A DNA stretch of 58,038 nt from an uncultured Methylococcaceae bacterium (GCA_903863905.1 CAIPDT010000152.1:1-58038); one strand, 5' to 3'; counted from the first letter of the stretch, positions 12,101-20,501 are shown. Notes: a model not told the origin generated them from the sequence alone. A program made the numbers and translations.

Positions 12101-12233
12101 CATCGGACAAATCCGGCAAAGCATCTAAGGGCATCTTAGTTAAGGCAAACACGCCGCCAATCACTATTAGTACCGTGGTCAGTAGTACTAAAAATACGTT
12201 ACGTAAAGACCAGGCAATGACCTTGGTTAACAT
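9129..12233 (-). CDS. cusA: Cus-type heavy-metal RND efflux pump, inner-membrane component CusA
   Basis: The 1034-residue protein is a proton-driven RND transporter of the heavy-metal (HME) family. It opens with the first transmembrane helix (MLTKVIAWSLRNVFLVLLTT) and the family signature LPDLSDAQVIVYTEYPGQ. It keeps the charged TM4 segment GAMVDAAIVMIEN of HME pumps. The periplasmic segment NAWTMPIKNRIDML and GIRTPIGIK matches Cu(I)/Ag(I) exporters rather than Co/Zn/Cd ones. It works with a membrane fusion protein and an outer-membrane channel; both are encoded just upstream with a 2-base gap to cusB. No CusF chaperone or CusRS two-component genes are in the window. Confidence 0.95.
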   Translation of the reverse strand: MLTKVIAWSLRNVFLVLLTTVLIVIGGVFALTKMPLDALPDLSDAQVIVYTEYPGQAPQVVEDQVTYPLTSAMLSVPNSKVVRGFSFFGASFVYIIFEDGTDIYWARSRVLEYLTTLKGNLPTNVVPKLGPDATGVGWVYQYALIAKDYSLAELRTLQDWFVRYQLTKAKGVAEVASIGGFVQQYQVTVDPHKLQAYGISLNALGAAIRNGNRDVGGRVIELAETEYMVRGQGYLKGQADLERLVLKVERGTPVLVRDVARVELVPDERRGVTEWNGEGEAVSGIALARFGQNALDVISHVKQRLQEITTGLPPGVEVQTVYDRSELIHRAIKNLTSTLLEENAVVATVCVLFLLHLRSALVAILMLPVGVLIAFIVMQALGMNSNIMSLGGIAIAIGAMVDAAIVMIENVHKHLERDSGRLPRAEILLKACSEVGPPLFFSLLIITVSFLPVFALEAQEGRLFHPLAFTKTFAMAGAALLSVTLVPVLMSIFVRGKILPEQRNPINQFLLWLYRPVIAAALQYKKLTLVFALLIMAASWYPASKLGGEFMPTLNEGTLLFMPQTLPGLSATKAAELLQTQDRIIKSFPEVESVFGKAGRALTATDSAPLEMSETLINLKPEATWRTGMTVDTLIAEMDTALQIPGVSNAWTMPIKNRIDMLATGIRTPIGIKLFGKDLTEMEHLAQAIEQAVKTVPGTTSAYAERLTGGFYLNIKPDYEALSRYGLLMGDIQEIIATAVGGETLTTLVDGRERFAVIMRYPRELRDSAQAMAEHILVPTPTGAMVPLGQLAQLSLTKGSPSIRTENAALSAYIYVDMRGRDIQGYVQEAKQVVEQAVTFPPGYYIAWSGQFEYMERAKQRLQLVVPLTLGLIFVLLYLNFGRLTETLIVMLSVPFALVGGIWLVWWLDYNVSVAVGVGFIALAGVAAETGVVMLIYLDQAYQEQKRHCVEEQRDFKELDLYKALMIGAAERLRPKIMTVTAIMAGLVPILWSNGTGSEVMRRIAAPMVGGMVSSTLLTLIVIPALYALCKSRP

Positions 12234-12235
12234 GA

Positions 12236-13549
12236 TTATTCTACCGGTAACGGCGTCTTAGACGGGGCTGACTCATCAGGCTTGGGCGGTGCGGTCATGC
12301 TAGAGAGCGCCGCTTTAAGATTACTCTCGGCATCTAATAAGAAATTAGCTTGGGTGACCACTTCATCCCCCACTGCTAAGCCCTCTAAAACCGGATAATA
12401 ACCATCCGCTAATACGCCTAATTTAACTAAACGCGGTTCAAAGCGCCCGACTCCTAAACTTAATAAGACATGTTGATGAATGCCACCATCAATCACCGCC
12501 GAATCAGGCACTGCAAGCCCTTGTGCCTGCTGTGGATGGGTGTCTAAAATGACCGAACCATATAAGCCCGGCTTTAATAAACCACCGGCATTTGCTAAAG
12601 CCACCCTGATTTTAATGGTACGGGTTTCTGACGTTACCGTGGGATAAATAAAGTTCACTCGTCCGGTAAACGACTGCTCTGGATAAGCATTAATAGCAAC
12701 TTTTACGGATTGTCCAACTTTAACACCGGCCAGATCTAATTCAAACACCTCAGCGACTAACCACACCGTCCTTAAATCGGCTAATCGAAATAACGCGTCT
12801 CCGGGCATAAAGCGTTGCCCCTCTTGCGCCATTTTTTCTAACACCACACCATTCACCGGTGACAAGATCGGTAAGGTCTCTAAAGGCTTTTCAGCCGTTT
12901 CTAAGCGTTTAATTTGGGTCGGATCAATAGACCAATAACGTAAGCGTTGCAAGGCATTGTCCGTTAAATCCGTCGCGGTTTTTAAGGCTTGCGCACTGCC
13001 CTTACTTAAGGCTTTAACGCCCTTTCGTGCCACTAAATATTCTTGTTGAGAGATGAATAATTCAGGACTGTATACCTCAAATAACGCTTGCCCCATTTTA
13101 ACGGACTGCCCGGTAGTATTAACGGCTAACTTTTGAATCCATCCCTCAAATTTAAGCGCAACCGTATAAATCTTACTTTCATCCACTTGAATAGTGCCTA
13201 ATATCCGCAAGGTTCTTTGTAAAGAGCGCTCAGTTACCAGCGCTGTTTTAACACCTAACTTTTGAATCTTTTCCGGACTTAATTGCACTTGCCCTGCTGG
13301 AGGCTTTTGTTGTTCGGGTGCTGAGACTGTCTCAGCAAAGACAGCAATATAATCCATGCCCATTTCATCTTTAGCGGGCACCTCCGAGGTCACTTGTGGA
13401 TTCATCGGATGCCGATAAAACAAAGGCTTTTTAACGGGCGTAACCGACGCTGTATCCAGTGCCTTCTGCTCTGGGTGGTGTTGTCCAAACCAATAACCGG
13501 CACCCACGCCCATCATCACCAATAAAATAATACTGAATACTTTAATCAT
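12236..13549 (-). CDS. cusB: Cus-type periplasmic membrane fusion protein CusB
   Basis: The 437-residue adaptor links CusA to the outer-membrane channel. A single N-terminal membrane helix (about 4-21) is followed by a heavy-metal-binding domain with Y45-R-H47-P-M49 and D61-E-M63-G-M65, which offers His and Met ligands for Cu(I)/Ag(I). After that come the lipoyl/barrel-sandwich and helical hairpin regions (LSPEKIQKLGVKTALV onward) and beta-barrel segments. The gene overlaps the end of cusC by 8 bases (13542-13549) and precedes cusA by 2 bases, a tight operon arrangement that implies translational coupling. The C-terminus is a Pro/Ser-rich tail. Confidence 0.94.
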   Translation of the reverse strand: MIKVFSIILLVMMGVGAGYWFGQHHPEQKALDTASVTPVKKPLFYRHPMNPQVTSEVPAKDEMGMDYIAVFAETVSAPEQQKPPAGQVQLSPEKIQKLGVKTALVTERSLQRTLRILGTIQVDESKIYTVALKFEGWIQKLAVNTTGQSVKMGQALFEVYSPELFISQQEYLVARKGVKALSKGSAQALKTATDLTDNALQRLRYWSIDPTQIKRLETAEKPLETLPILSPVNGVVLEKMAQEGQRFMPGDALFRLADLRTVWLVAEVFELDLAGVKVGQSVKVAINAYPEQSFTGRVNFIYPTVTSETRTIKIRVALANAGGLLKPGLYGSVILDTHPQQAQGLAVPDSAVIDGGIHQHVLLSLGVGRFEPRLVKLGVLADGYYPVLEGLAVGDEVVTQANFLLDAESNLKAALSSMTAPPKPDESAPSKTPLPVE

Positions 13550-14843
13550 GACTCAATTCTTCTCCCACTTCGGCGGACAACTTGGCTAATATTTGCTGAC
13601 TGGTGGTTAACGTCTGCCAATATTGGGTTTGATATTGAAAGAAACTTAATTGCGCCCGCAATAATTCAGCAAAGCCAACTTGATTGACTTGATAACTGGC
13701 AAACAGCACATCGACCGCTTGTTGAGTTTGGGGAATAATTTCATGTTCCAAAAGCGTTAACTTGGCTTTGTTTTGCTGATATTCAGCAAGATTAACCGCG
13801 ATCTCGGCTTGTATTTTGTGATGCTCATCCAAAGCCGAGTACTTTTCTTGAAGAAATTCACTTTGACGTTGATCCACGGCTTTGGCTTGTTTATGATTGG
13901 CGTACAGTGGCACATTCATACTTAACTGCACACTGGCAAAATCACTTCGAGTTTGTCCCATCATGGTATTTTGACGAAACGCATAGCCCCCTGAGACGGT
14001 AAAGTCGGGGTAAAAATCTTTCTCCGCTAACTCAACTTTAGCTTTTGCGGCCGCCAACATCTTCTCGTGCTGAGCAAATAAAGGCCGAGAATGTAAGGAT
14101 TTATCTTGTAAAGCCGACAACTCTAAACTCGGTAAGGCGACAGCGGCATCCCCGGGCAAACGTAGCGGTTTATCAATGGCTTGATCTAATAAGGCATTAA
14201 ATTGAGCTGCTTCAGAGGCTTTAATCGCTAATAAATCTAATTGCTCACTTTTAAGTTTAGATAACTCCAGTTGCGCTAAGATCACATCTGACTGCGTGCC
14301 TTTACCGACTTTGTAGCGAACTTGTGCGGCATCAATCAAGGTTTGAAAGAAGGTGCCTGCTTCGGTTAATACATTTAAAGCTCGGTCTTGATAAAATAAT
14401 TGCCACCACCGTTGCTTAACCGCTTGCACTAAACGTAACTGCGCTTCTTCAACCGATTCGGCTGATGCCATGGCTTCATGTTCAGCAATTTTCTCTCGTA
14501 AGGATCGTTTACCCGGAAAAGGAAAGGTTTGACTCACACCCAGTTCGAGCATGGTCATATCTTCTTGCTGTAAATTAAAATTTTGAGTGGGCACATTCAG
14601 TAAGCCCACATTGACATTAGGATCGGGCAAGGCGCCCGCTTGTTCGGGGAGTGTGGCTAAGGCATTAGCTCTCGCCTTAATTTCTCCAAGCCCTGGGTTA
14701 CCCACTAAGGCTTGGTTGATCGCTGCTTTTAACGTTAAAATGACAGACTCTGAAGGGGTGACTGTTTCAGCAAATACCCCAGACGCTATAAAGCAGGGCA
14801 ACAAGAACACCCCAAGTATTACGATGGTTGTTCTTGTTATCAT
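13542..14843 (-). CDS. cusC: TolC-family outer-membrane efflux channel, CusC-type
   Basis: The 433-residue protein has a Sec signal peptide (about 1-25, ending GVFA) and the two repeated TolC-type helical/barrel halves. Recognisable segments include GLGEIKARANALATLPEQAG, GVSQTFPFPGKRSLREKIAE and ALPDPNVNVGLLN. It forms the trimeric exit duct of the copper/silver efflux complex. A good ribosome site (TAGGAGAT) precedes ATG 14843. It lies only 27 bases after the malic enzyme stop and has no obvious promoter of its own in that gap, so read-through from the malic enzyme gene is likely. Confidence 0.93.
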   Translation of the reverse strand: MITRTTIVILGVFLLPCFIASGVFAETVTPSESVILTLKAAINQALVGNPGLGEIKARANALATLPEQAGALPDPNVNVGLLNVPTQNFNLQQEDMTMLELGVSQTFPFPGKRSLREKIAEHEAMASAESVEEAQLRLVQAVKQRWWQLFYQDRALNVLTEAGTFFQTLIDAAQVRYKVGKGTQSDVILAQLELSKLKSEQLDLLAIKASEAAQFNALLDQAIDKPLRLPGDAAVALPSLELSALQDKSLHSRPLFAQHEKMLAAAKAKVELAEKDFYPDFTVSGGYAFRQNTMMGQTRSDFASVQLSMNVPLYANHKQAKAVDQRQSEFLQEKYSALDEHHKIQAEIAVNLAEYQQNKAKLTLLEHEIIPQTQQAVDVLFASYQVNQVGFAELLRAQLSFFQYQTQYWQTLTTSQQILAKLSAEVGEELSHD

Positions 14844-14870
14844 GGTATAGATCTCCTAGCCAATGACGCG

Positions 14871-16607
14871 TTAATGCGCGTCAGAGTCTCCCACATAACG
14901 ACAGGGTAAGTATTCAGCTTTCCAGAGATTAGCTTCCACTAATTTGACAAGGTCTTGGCCTTTAAAATCAGCACGCGTCGCAGAACCGTCTTCCAATGCT
15001 CTCATCAAGACTCGCGTGGCTACAAAGACACTAATCTTTTTTAAATCCTTAATAGGCGGATACATATAGCCTTCGCTTTCATGTTCTTGAATATAATCAG
15101 CCAAAGCATACGCAGATTCTAAGATCATGCCATCACTAATTTGTTGGCATTCACCAATCACCGCCGCCAACCCTAAGCCCGGAAAGATAAAGGCATTATT
15201 GCCTTGTCTAATCTGGTAGCGCTTATTGTCATATTCCACATCAGGAAAAGGACTGCCCGTTGCCACTAAAGCCCGACCTTTTGACCAACGAATAATATCC
15301 TCAGGTGTGGCTTCACAATTTGCATTAGGATTTGATAACGGAAAAATAACCGGCGTTTCATGATACGCCGACAGAGTCTCAACAATCGTTTGAGAAAATA
15401 TTCCGGTTGCACCGGACAAGCCAATCAGTACATTGGGTTTTAAGTTTTGCACCACTTCCAGCAAGGTCGGTGTGTCTGCGGCTAAGGACCACGTTTCATA
15501 AATAGTCTTAGGCTGTGCAAAAGGCAATTTATAATAATCTAAACCGTCTTCCTCAAGGATTAAGCCATTTACATCGACCACGAAGATGTGTTGCTTAACA
15601 GCTTGCTCCGTTAAACCCGCATTTAACATACCCGCTCTAATAATACTCGCAACGCCAATACCACCGGCTCCAGCCCCCACCACAACCACTACTTGATCCA
15701 GTAAGCTTTCAGACTTTTTATGACACGCGGATAATAAGCCGGCCAAAGCCATTGCGCCCGTCCCTTGAATATCATCATTAAAACACGGTACTTTATCGCG
15801 ATAACGGGTTAACACGTCAAAAGCCACATCTTTGGTAAAATCTTCCCATTGAATAATCGCTTTAGGCCAAGTTATCTTCACGGCATGAACAAATTTATCC
15901 ACTAGGTCAAAATAGGCTGCCTTTTCTAAACGCTTAGCTCTGACTCCTAAATAATGCGGATCATCTAATAATTCTTTTCGATTGGTACCCACATCTAAAT
16001 TAATGGGTAAACTTTGAAATGGACACAAGCCACCTCCGACCGTATACAAAGCCAATTTTCCAATACAAATTGATAAGCCACCCATGCCTTGATCACCAAT
16101 CCCTAAAATAGCAGAGGCATCGGTCACCACAATCATACGCACATCATAGAGCGGATACTTCTGCATGATCGTTTCGACCCGATCAATATTTTCGGGTGAT
16201 AAGGTCACACCTCTCGCTGTTCGGTATAACGAACTAAATTGTTGCACCGCTAAACCAATCGTGGGCGTATAAACGATCGGCACCATTTCTTCTAAATGCC
16301 GTTCTAATAACGCAAAAAACAACACCACAGAGCGTTCTTGAATGGCTCTTAAAAATTGATACTTAGCAATATCATTATGAAGTTTTTGATAACTTGAATA
16401 CAGACGCCCTACTTGCTGCTCAAGATCGGCAATAACGGGTGGCAATAAACCATCTAAATCTAAATCTATCCGTTCTTGCAAGGTAAAGGCCGTGCCTTTA
16501 TTAGCCCCCGGTATTCTGAGTAACGTCATTCCTTTAATGGAAACTTCCATATAACGAACGTTTTCGGAGTCAACTTGATAATCAAAGTAATCGCTTAGTT
16601 TTGTCAT
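14871..16607 (-). CDS. maeA: NAD-type malic enzyme
   Basis: It oxidatively decarboxylates malate to pyruvate. The chosen start at ATG 16607 gives 578 residues beginning MTKLSDYFDYQ. An in-frame TTG at 16664 would add 19 hydrophobic/aromatic residues that are not typical of the family. The malic N-terminal domain carries PIVYTPTIG, the divalent-metal and substrate region reads VPCFNDDIQGTGAMALAGLL, and the Rossmann nucleotide-binding motif is GAGAGGIGVASII. Length and motifs match the large malic enzyme form (about 550-600 residues). A candidate sigma-54 promoter lies about 140 bases upstream. The gene is followed after 27 bases by cusC, so central carbon metabolism and metal efflux appear to be co-transcribed, which is an unusual pairing. 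Confidence 0.93.
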   Translation of the reverse strand: MTKLSDYFDYQVDSENVRYMEVSIKGMTLLRIPGANKGTAFTLQERIDLDLDGLLPPVIADLEQQVGRLYSSYQKLHNDIAKYQFLRAIQERSVVLFFALLERHLEEMVPIVYTPTIGLAVQQFSSLYRTARGVTLSPENIDRVETIMQKYPLYDVRMIVVTDASAILGIGDQGMGGLSICIGKLALYTVGGGLCPFQSLPINLDVGTNRKELLDDPHYLGVRAKRLEKAAYFDLVDKFVHAVKITWPKAIIQWEDFTKDVAFDVLTRYRDKVPCFNDDIQGTGAMALAGLLSACHKKSESLLDQVVVVVGAGAGGIGVASIIRAGMLNAGLTEQAVKQHIFVVDVNGLILEEDGLDYYKLPFAQPKTIYETWSLAADTPTLLEVVQNLKPNVLIGLSGATGIFSQTIVETLSAYHETPVIFPLSNPNANCEATPEDIIRWSKGRALVATGSPFPDVEYDNKRYQIRQGNNAFIFPGLGLAAVIGECQQISDGMILESAYALADYIQEHESEGYMYPPIKDLKKISVFVATRVLMRALEDGSATRADFKGQDLVKLVEANLWKAEYLPCRYVGDSDAH

Positions 16608-16744
16608 TAAGGGGATACATATAAGCTTATAAAAATACCAACTTTTTATAAGTGGGTTAAACAAATTTCTCTAACAAGTGACAGCTCTACGACCAAAACT
16701 TGCCAGACTATACTGTTAAAAAAGCCATAACGATGCTTAGCAAA

Positions 16745-16760
16745 AGCAATAACGGTGCCA
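16745..16760 (-). promoter_or_regulatory. Candidate sigma-54 promoter facing the malic enzyme/cus genes
   Basis: On the minus strand this reads TGGCACCGTTATTGCT. GG (16759-16758) and GC (16747-16746) are 10 bases apart, and the TGGCAC and TTGC blocks are both exact. Predicted start is near 16735, leaving a leader of about 128 bases to ATG 16607. The surrounding 16665-17012 interval holds no gene; besides the two promoters I see only A/T-rich DNA and a short palindrome (AATCTATAGAT, 16787-16797). Confidence 0.55.
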
Positions 16761-16958
16761 TAATAAGTGAAGAACAAAAGTCTGTAAATCTATAGATGTA
16801 TTTCCTCAGCGACTATTATAAGCGAGACGAGGCTTATCCAGCCTGTAAAATTTTTCTTAGCACCAAGATATAGCATGACAAATTATTTACGCCTTGAAAT
16901 TGTGCATTTCTTAAATATCGTGAAAAACCTATTATAATAAAAACAAGTCATTAAAGAT

Positions 16959-16974
16959 TGGCATAGCGCTTGCT
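16959..16974 (+). promoter_or_regulatory. Candidate sigma-54 promoter of the HPPD-like gene
   Basis: It reads TGGCATAGCGCTTGCT, with GG (16960-16961) and GC (16972-16973) 10 bases apart and an exact TTGC -12 block. The predicted start at about 16985 lies some 28 bases before ATG 17013, a normal leader length. It is divergent from the candidate sigma-54 promoter at 16745-16760, with about 200 bp between them where an activator could bind. Confidence 0.65.
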
Positions 16975-17012
16975 TTTAACTCATTAAATTTTATTAAAAC
17001 ACGTAACACACC

Positions 17013-18251
17013 ATGACAATAAACTCTCTTACTCATCCTATCCAAGGCGACAAAACCAACTCAGCGTGGTTTAATGAATATCTATTTAAATTATTAGAGG
17101 AGCGCGATCGTATCGGCTTAACCGATATGATTCATCAAATTGATGCTCTCATTATTAATGTAGAATCTGGTTGCTCGGTCAGTTATGTCAGCGAACTGGC
17201 TTTAATGACGCCTTACCATTATTTAGTAACCTTAGAATCAGAATCTTATTGGACTCATGTCTTACGTATTGACATGAACTCTCCGGATATTTTAGTTCGG
17301 GAAGTTAGAAACCCAAATACCCATGGCATTTTTCGTAGCTTAAATGAGGTCTACCCCATTGGTGCTCATAAACCCAACTCGCGTTACATGGGTGAAATAT
17401 TTAGAGTCACCAATTTACATGAAGTAGTAGAAGTACAAAAGTCACGTGAAGTGCGTTTCTTTAACCAAGACCAAATTCGCAAGCTTGAATTACCAGGCAA
17501 CATGGCTATTGTTAAGCCCTCGCCTTATACCCATAATATTGTAGGCTATTGGGAAAGACCCGAACACCATATTCGAGTGTATGCGTTGGGTAACAGTATT
17601 ATTCTAAATGATGTTAATCAGGCCTATTTAAGCGCCAAAGCGATTCAAAAAAACTTACAATTGGATCGGTTAATTTTACCGATTGATCATTTAGCAACGC
17701 GTGTTTATAGTCAAAATAGAGAAGTGGCTATTCTTGAATATTTAACCGTGTCCAGTTATTACTACTGGGGTTCTTATGATATTGAAAGTCAAAACTCTTC
17801 AACGAATGTGACCAAGAGTATTCATTATTCTAATGAACAACTCAGCCCGGCTAAAGTATTTACTGCGGCTAATAACCCTTATTTTGTAAATCACTTGATC
17901 GGCTTACCCTCACCCACTGAAAACTTTGTGCGGAACTATGGGCCGCGTTTGCATCATATTGCATTGATTGTAGCTGACGGTGATACGAACGGCGTTTCAA
18001 ATATTGATTATGTCGTCGATGCGATTCGCTCCAATGGCAAAGACTTTTTGTTAGATGTGATTGGTTCAAAAGACGAAGGCTTAAAACAGATTTTTTCTAG
18101 CGCGTCTGAGCATTCTTCTTTAATTGTTGAATACGTACAGCGCTTTGGAGACTTTGATGGCTTCTTTACCAAAAAGAACGTGGCAGGTTTAACGGAAGCG
18201 GCAGGGGTTGAAGAGAGTTTAAAACTGTTACAAGCTGAAAGTAATGCTTAA
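17013..18251 (+). CDS. VOC-fold protein related to 4-hydroxyphenylpyruvate dioxygenase
   Basis: The 412-residue cytosolic-looking protein has no signal or membrane segment. Its second half resembles the catalytic part of the 4-hydroxyphenylpyruvate dioxygenase (HPPD) family. H226 (PIDHLATRVY), H315 (LHHIALIVAD) and E373 (LIVEYVQRF) fall in the order and contexts of the two-His/one-carboxylate Fe(II) triad of HPPD. The C-terminal region runs GLKQIF, then FGDFDGFFTKKNVAGLTEA, recalling the HPPD end. The first 210 residues are not recognisable to me. It may be an aromatic 2-oxoacid dioxygenase of unknown substrate. A sigma-54-type promoter lies 39 bases upstream of ATG. The ribosome site is weak. 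A divergent malic enzyme and a downstream convergent GGDEF/EAL gene give no pathway clue. Confidence 0.75.
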   Translation: MTINSLTHPIQGDKTNSAWFNEYLFKLLEERDRIGLTDMIHQIDALIINVESGCSVSYVSELALMTPYHYLVTLESESYWTHVLRIDMNSPDILVREVRNPNTHGIFRSLNEVYPIGAHKPNSRYMGEIFRVTNLHEVVEVQKSREVRFFNQDQIRKLELPGNMAIVKPSPYTHNIVGYWERPEHHIRVYALGNSIILNDVNQAYLSAKAIQKNLQLDRLILPIDHLATRVYSQNREVAILEYLTVSSYYYWGSYDIESQNSSTNVTKSIHYSNEQLSPAKVFTAANNPYFVNHLIGLPSPTENFVRNYGPRLHHIALIVADGDTNGVSNIDYVVDAIRSNGKDFLLDVIGSKDEGLKQIFSSASEHSSLIVEYVQRFGDFDGFFTKKNVAGLTEAAGVEESLKLLQAESNA

Positions 18252-18350
18252 GTGGTTTAAGTTGCTTAAGCAAACTGATGAAGCGTAACTTAAAACCAAT
18301 AGCCTCAGCCACCTAAGATAACACCTTAACAGTCAGTCCTTTTTTAAAGC

Positions 18351-18380
18351 TCAGTGACTTGTGTAACATCAAGTCACTGA
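18351..18380. terminator. Inverted repeat between convergent genes, probable terminator
   Basis: TCAGTGACTTG (18351-18361) pairs perfectly with CAAGTCACTGA (18370-18380) around an 8-base loop, followed on the plus strand by AATTTTAG. It sits between the convergent HPPD-like and GGDEF/EAL genes. The T run is short, so strength is uncertain. Confidence 0.55.
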
Positions 18381-18444
18381 ATTTTAGAAGCTGTTAACTT
18401 TAAAAGGTTAGTGATTTTAAATCAGTCTGATTAGATTAGTTTGG

Positions 18445-20205
18445 TTAAGCCACTTGATTTAATTGCCAAGGCGACTCTTTTACCCAATTTAAAAAGGTCG
18501 GTAAGGGTACCGGTGGACTAATGGCATATCCTTGTAAGAAGTCACAACCCAACTCTTCTAAGCCACTCCAGGTGGCCGCATTTTCAACCCCTTCGGCCAC
18601 GACTTTTAAGCCCATGTTATGGGCTAAATCAATGGTTGAATGCACGATCATATTATCATCACGATCTGTTTCCATATTCTTGATAAATGACCGATCAATC
18701 TTTAACTCAGACACAGGTAGTTTTTTTAAATACGCTAACGATGAATAACCGGTACCAAAATCATCAATAGACAACCTTAAGCCCATATCATAAATCTCAT
18801 TCAATATCCCTAACGCACTTTGTAAATCCGACATGATGGCGCTTTCGGTAATTTCTAAAACTAAATACTCCGCAGCGATATCATATTTCTCAAGTAATTC
18901 TGCAAATAAAGTAGGAAACTTAGGAATAAATAAATCTTGAGCAGAGATATTAATGGATACGATTAAAGCCACACCGGCGGCTTGCAATTCTTTTTGTTGA
19001 CGCAACGACCGCTCAATCACCCAAAGAGTGATGGTTCTTATAAAGCCGGTATTCTCAGCAAAAGGAATAAACTCCATCGGAGGTACTAACCCTCTTTCGG
19101 GATGTATCCAACGCACCAATGCTTCTGCGTGACTTATTTTACCCGTGGATAACTCTAATTTAGGCTGGTAATACAACACTAATTCATTATTAAGCACTGC
19201 TCTACGCAGTTCTGCTAATAAGGATAAATATTGTTGGTCTTGGGCGTTATGCACACTATCAAACAAAGCAAAACCGGTATGACTATTTTTGGCCGAATAC
19301 ATCGCTAATTCGGCATACTGTAATAACTCTTTAGGTTTAGCCGTATGTTCTGGAAAACATGAAATACCAATACTTGCCGTTACAATCACTTCTTGTCCCT
19401 GAAGTTCGATAGATTGATCAATCACACTTAATAATTTATTGGCCACAATTTTAGCACCTTCCATATTGGTCGCTAACAACAAAACAAACTCATCGCCCCC
19501 TAATCGCGCCACCGTATCATATTCTCGTAACACAATAGTTTGTAACCGCTTAGCCACTTCTTTTAATAAGAGATCGCCATAAGAATGCCCTAAAATATCA
19601 TTGACCTCCTTAAAACGGTTTAAGTCCATAATCATCACCGCCATAGGATAACCACCACGCTTGGCGACTTTTATCGCTTGATCTAAGCGATCCTGAAATA
19701 AATTACGATTAGGCAAACCTGTTAAAGCATCATAATTAACCAACTCATTTAACTTTGACTCTCTCTTAGCAATGCTGTCACTCATGGTTTGAAGCACGTC
19801 CCCCAATTGCCCCATCTCATCGCCTCGATTGAGGGTCAATTGCTTTGAATAATCACCGTATTGGATCGATTTAGCGTAATCAACAAGTACACGAATAGGC
19901 TGGGCAACTCCCTTTGCAATCCAAGCACTAACAAACAACGCGCAGGTAAAAGAAATACTTCCAAAAATTAAAACCAGATTATGCCAGTGACTTAATGACT
20001 TTAAAAATTCTTGAAAAGATTTATTAAGCCATTCGCCCCCTAGCGAACTCTCTACATTAAGGGGTAACACCTCATTACTATAAGACAAAACAGTGTCCAT
20101 AATAAGTAATGCAAGTAAGTGCACCATTAATAATAAAACAGCAAAAGAGAAGGTAATACGGGCTCTAACTGTTCGAAAATACCACGTCTTTTTAATTATA
20201 TCCAT
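18445..20205 (-). CDS. Membrane GGDEF/EAL protein (c-di-GMP synthesis and breakdown)
   Basis: The 586-residue inner-membrane protein has two transmembrane helices (about 14-37 and 74-94) flanking a short periplasmic loop. A HAMP linker (about 95-150) is followed by a GGDEF domain with an intact RLGGDEF active site and an EAL domain with intact AEALVRW, DDFGTGYSS and EGVE motifs. Both catalytic sites therefore look competent, so direction of c-di-GMP flux cannot be predicted from sequence. It is a single gene with its own upstream region, which contains a strong dyad at 20309-20336. Confidence 0.93.
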   Translation of the reverse strand: MDIIKKTWYFRTVRARITFSFAVLLLMVHLLALLIMDTVLSYSNEVLPLNVESSLGGEWLNKSFQEFLKSLSHWHNLVLIFGSISFTCALFVSAWIAKGVAQPIRVLVDYAKSIQYGDYSKQLTLNRGDEMGQLGDVLQTMSDSIAKRESKLNELVNYDALTGLPNRNLFQDRLDQAIKVAKRGGYPMAVMIMDLNRFKEVNDILGHSYGDLLLKEVAKRLQTIVLREYDTVARLGGDEFVLLLATNMEGAKIVANKLLSVIDQSIELQGQEVIVTASIGISCFPEHTAKPKELLQYAELAMYSAKNSHTGFALFDSVHNAQDQQYLSLLAELRRAVLNNELVLYYQPKLELSTGKISHAEALVRWIHPERGLVPPMEFIPFAENTGFIRTITLWVIERSLRQQKELQAAGVALIVSINISAQDLFIPKFPTLFAELLEKYDIAAEYLVLEITESAIMSDLQSALGILNEIYDMGLRLSIDDFGTGYSSLAYLKKLPVSELKIDRSFIKNMETDRDDNMIVHSTIDLAHNMGLKVVAEGVENAATWSGLEELGCDFLQGYAISPPVPLPTFLNWVKESPWQLNQVA

Positions 20206-20308
20206 GCGATTATCTAAGAGTGTTTATTAAATAGGAGGGGGTTAACTTGCAAAAATGGTCAATTGCTTTCCATTTCTGCAACTTTAAAATGTAACATTAC
20301 TTTAGTTT

Positions 20309-20336
20309 TTGCAAATATACACTGATATATTTGCAA
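20309..20336. promoter_or_regulatory. Perfect 11-bp inverted repeat upstream of the GGDEF/EAL gene
   Basis: TTGCAAATATA (20309-20319) is exactly inverted as TATATTTGCAA (20326-20336) with a 6-base centre. It lies about 105 bases upstream of the GGDEF/EAL start and 166 bases beyond the stop of the GlcG-like gene. It is A/T-rich and has no T run, so an operator is more likely than a terminator. The rest of 20206-20425 shows nothing I can name. Confidence 0.45.
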
Positions 20337-20425
20337 TATCCAAGTATTTATTTATTACACCCTCATTCATCCCTATTAAATAAGCACTTTTCGCTATTAA
20401 GGCTTTAAGGCTATTATTTAGACAT

Positions 20426-20459
20426 AAAAAAACCTTACTTAAGAAAGTAAGGCTTTTTT
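20426..20459 (-). terminator. Rho-independent terminator after the GlcG-like gene
   Basis: CCTTACTT (20433-20440) pairs with AAGTAAGG (20445-20452); on the minus strand the stem is followed by a run of seven T. The plus side also has six T. Confidence 0.85.
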
Positions 20460-20501
20460 AAAATACTCTAATTCACCGCGTAATTTAATGCGGTAAAAAT
20501 C

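Noticed and set aside
16783-16861. TyrR/PhhR-like boxes (TGTAAA-N6-TTTACA) in the divergent sigma-54 region
   Set aside because: Two TGTAAA half-sites exist (16783, 16844), but the second halves match at only two or three of six positions.
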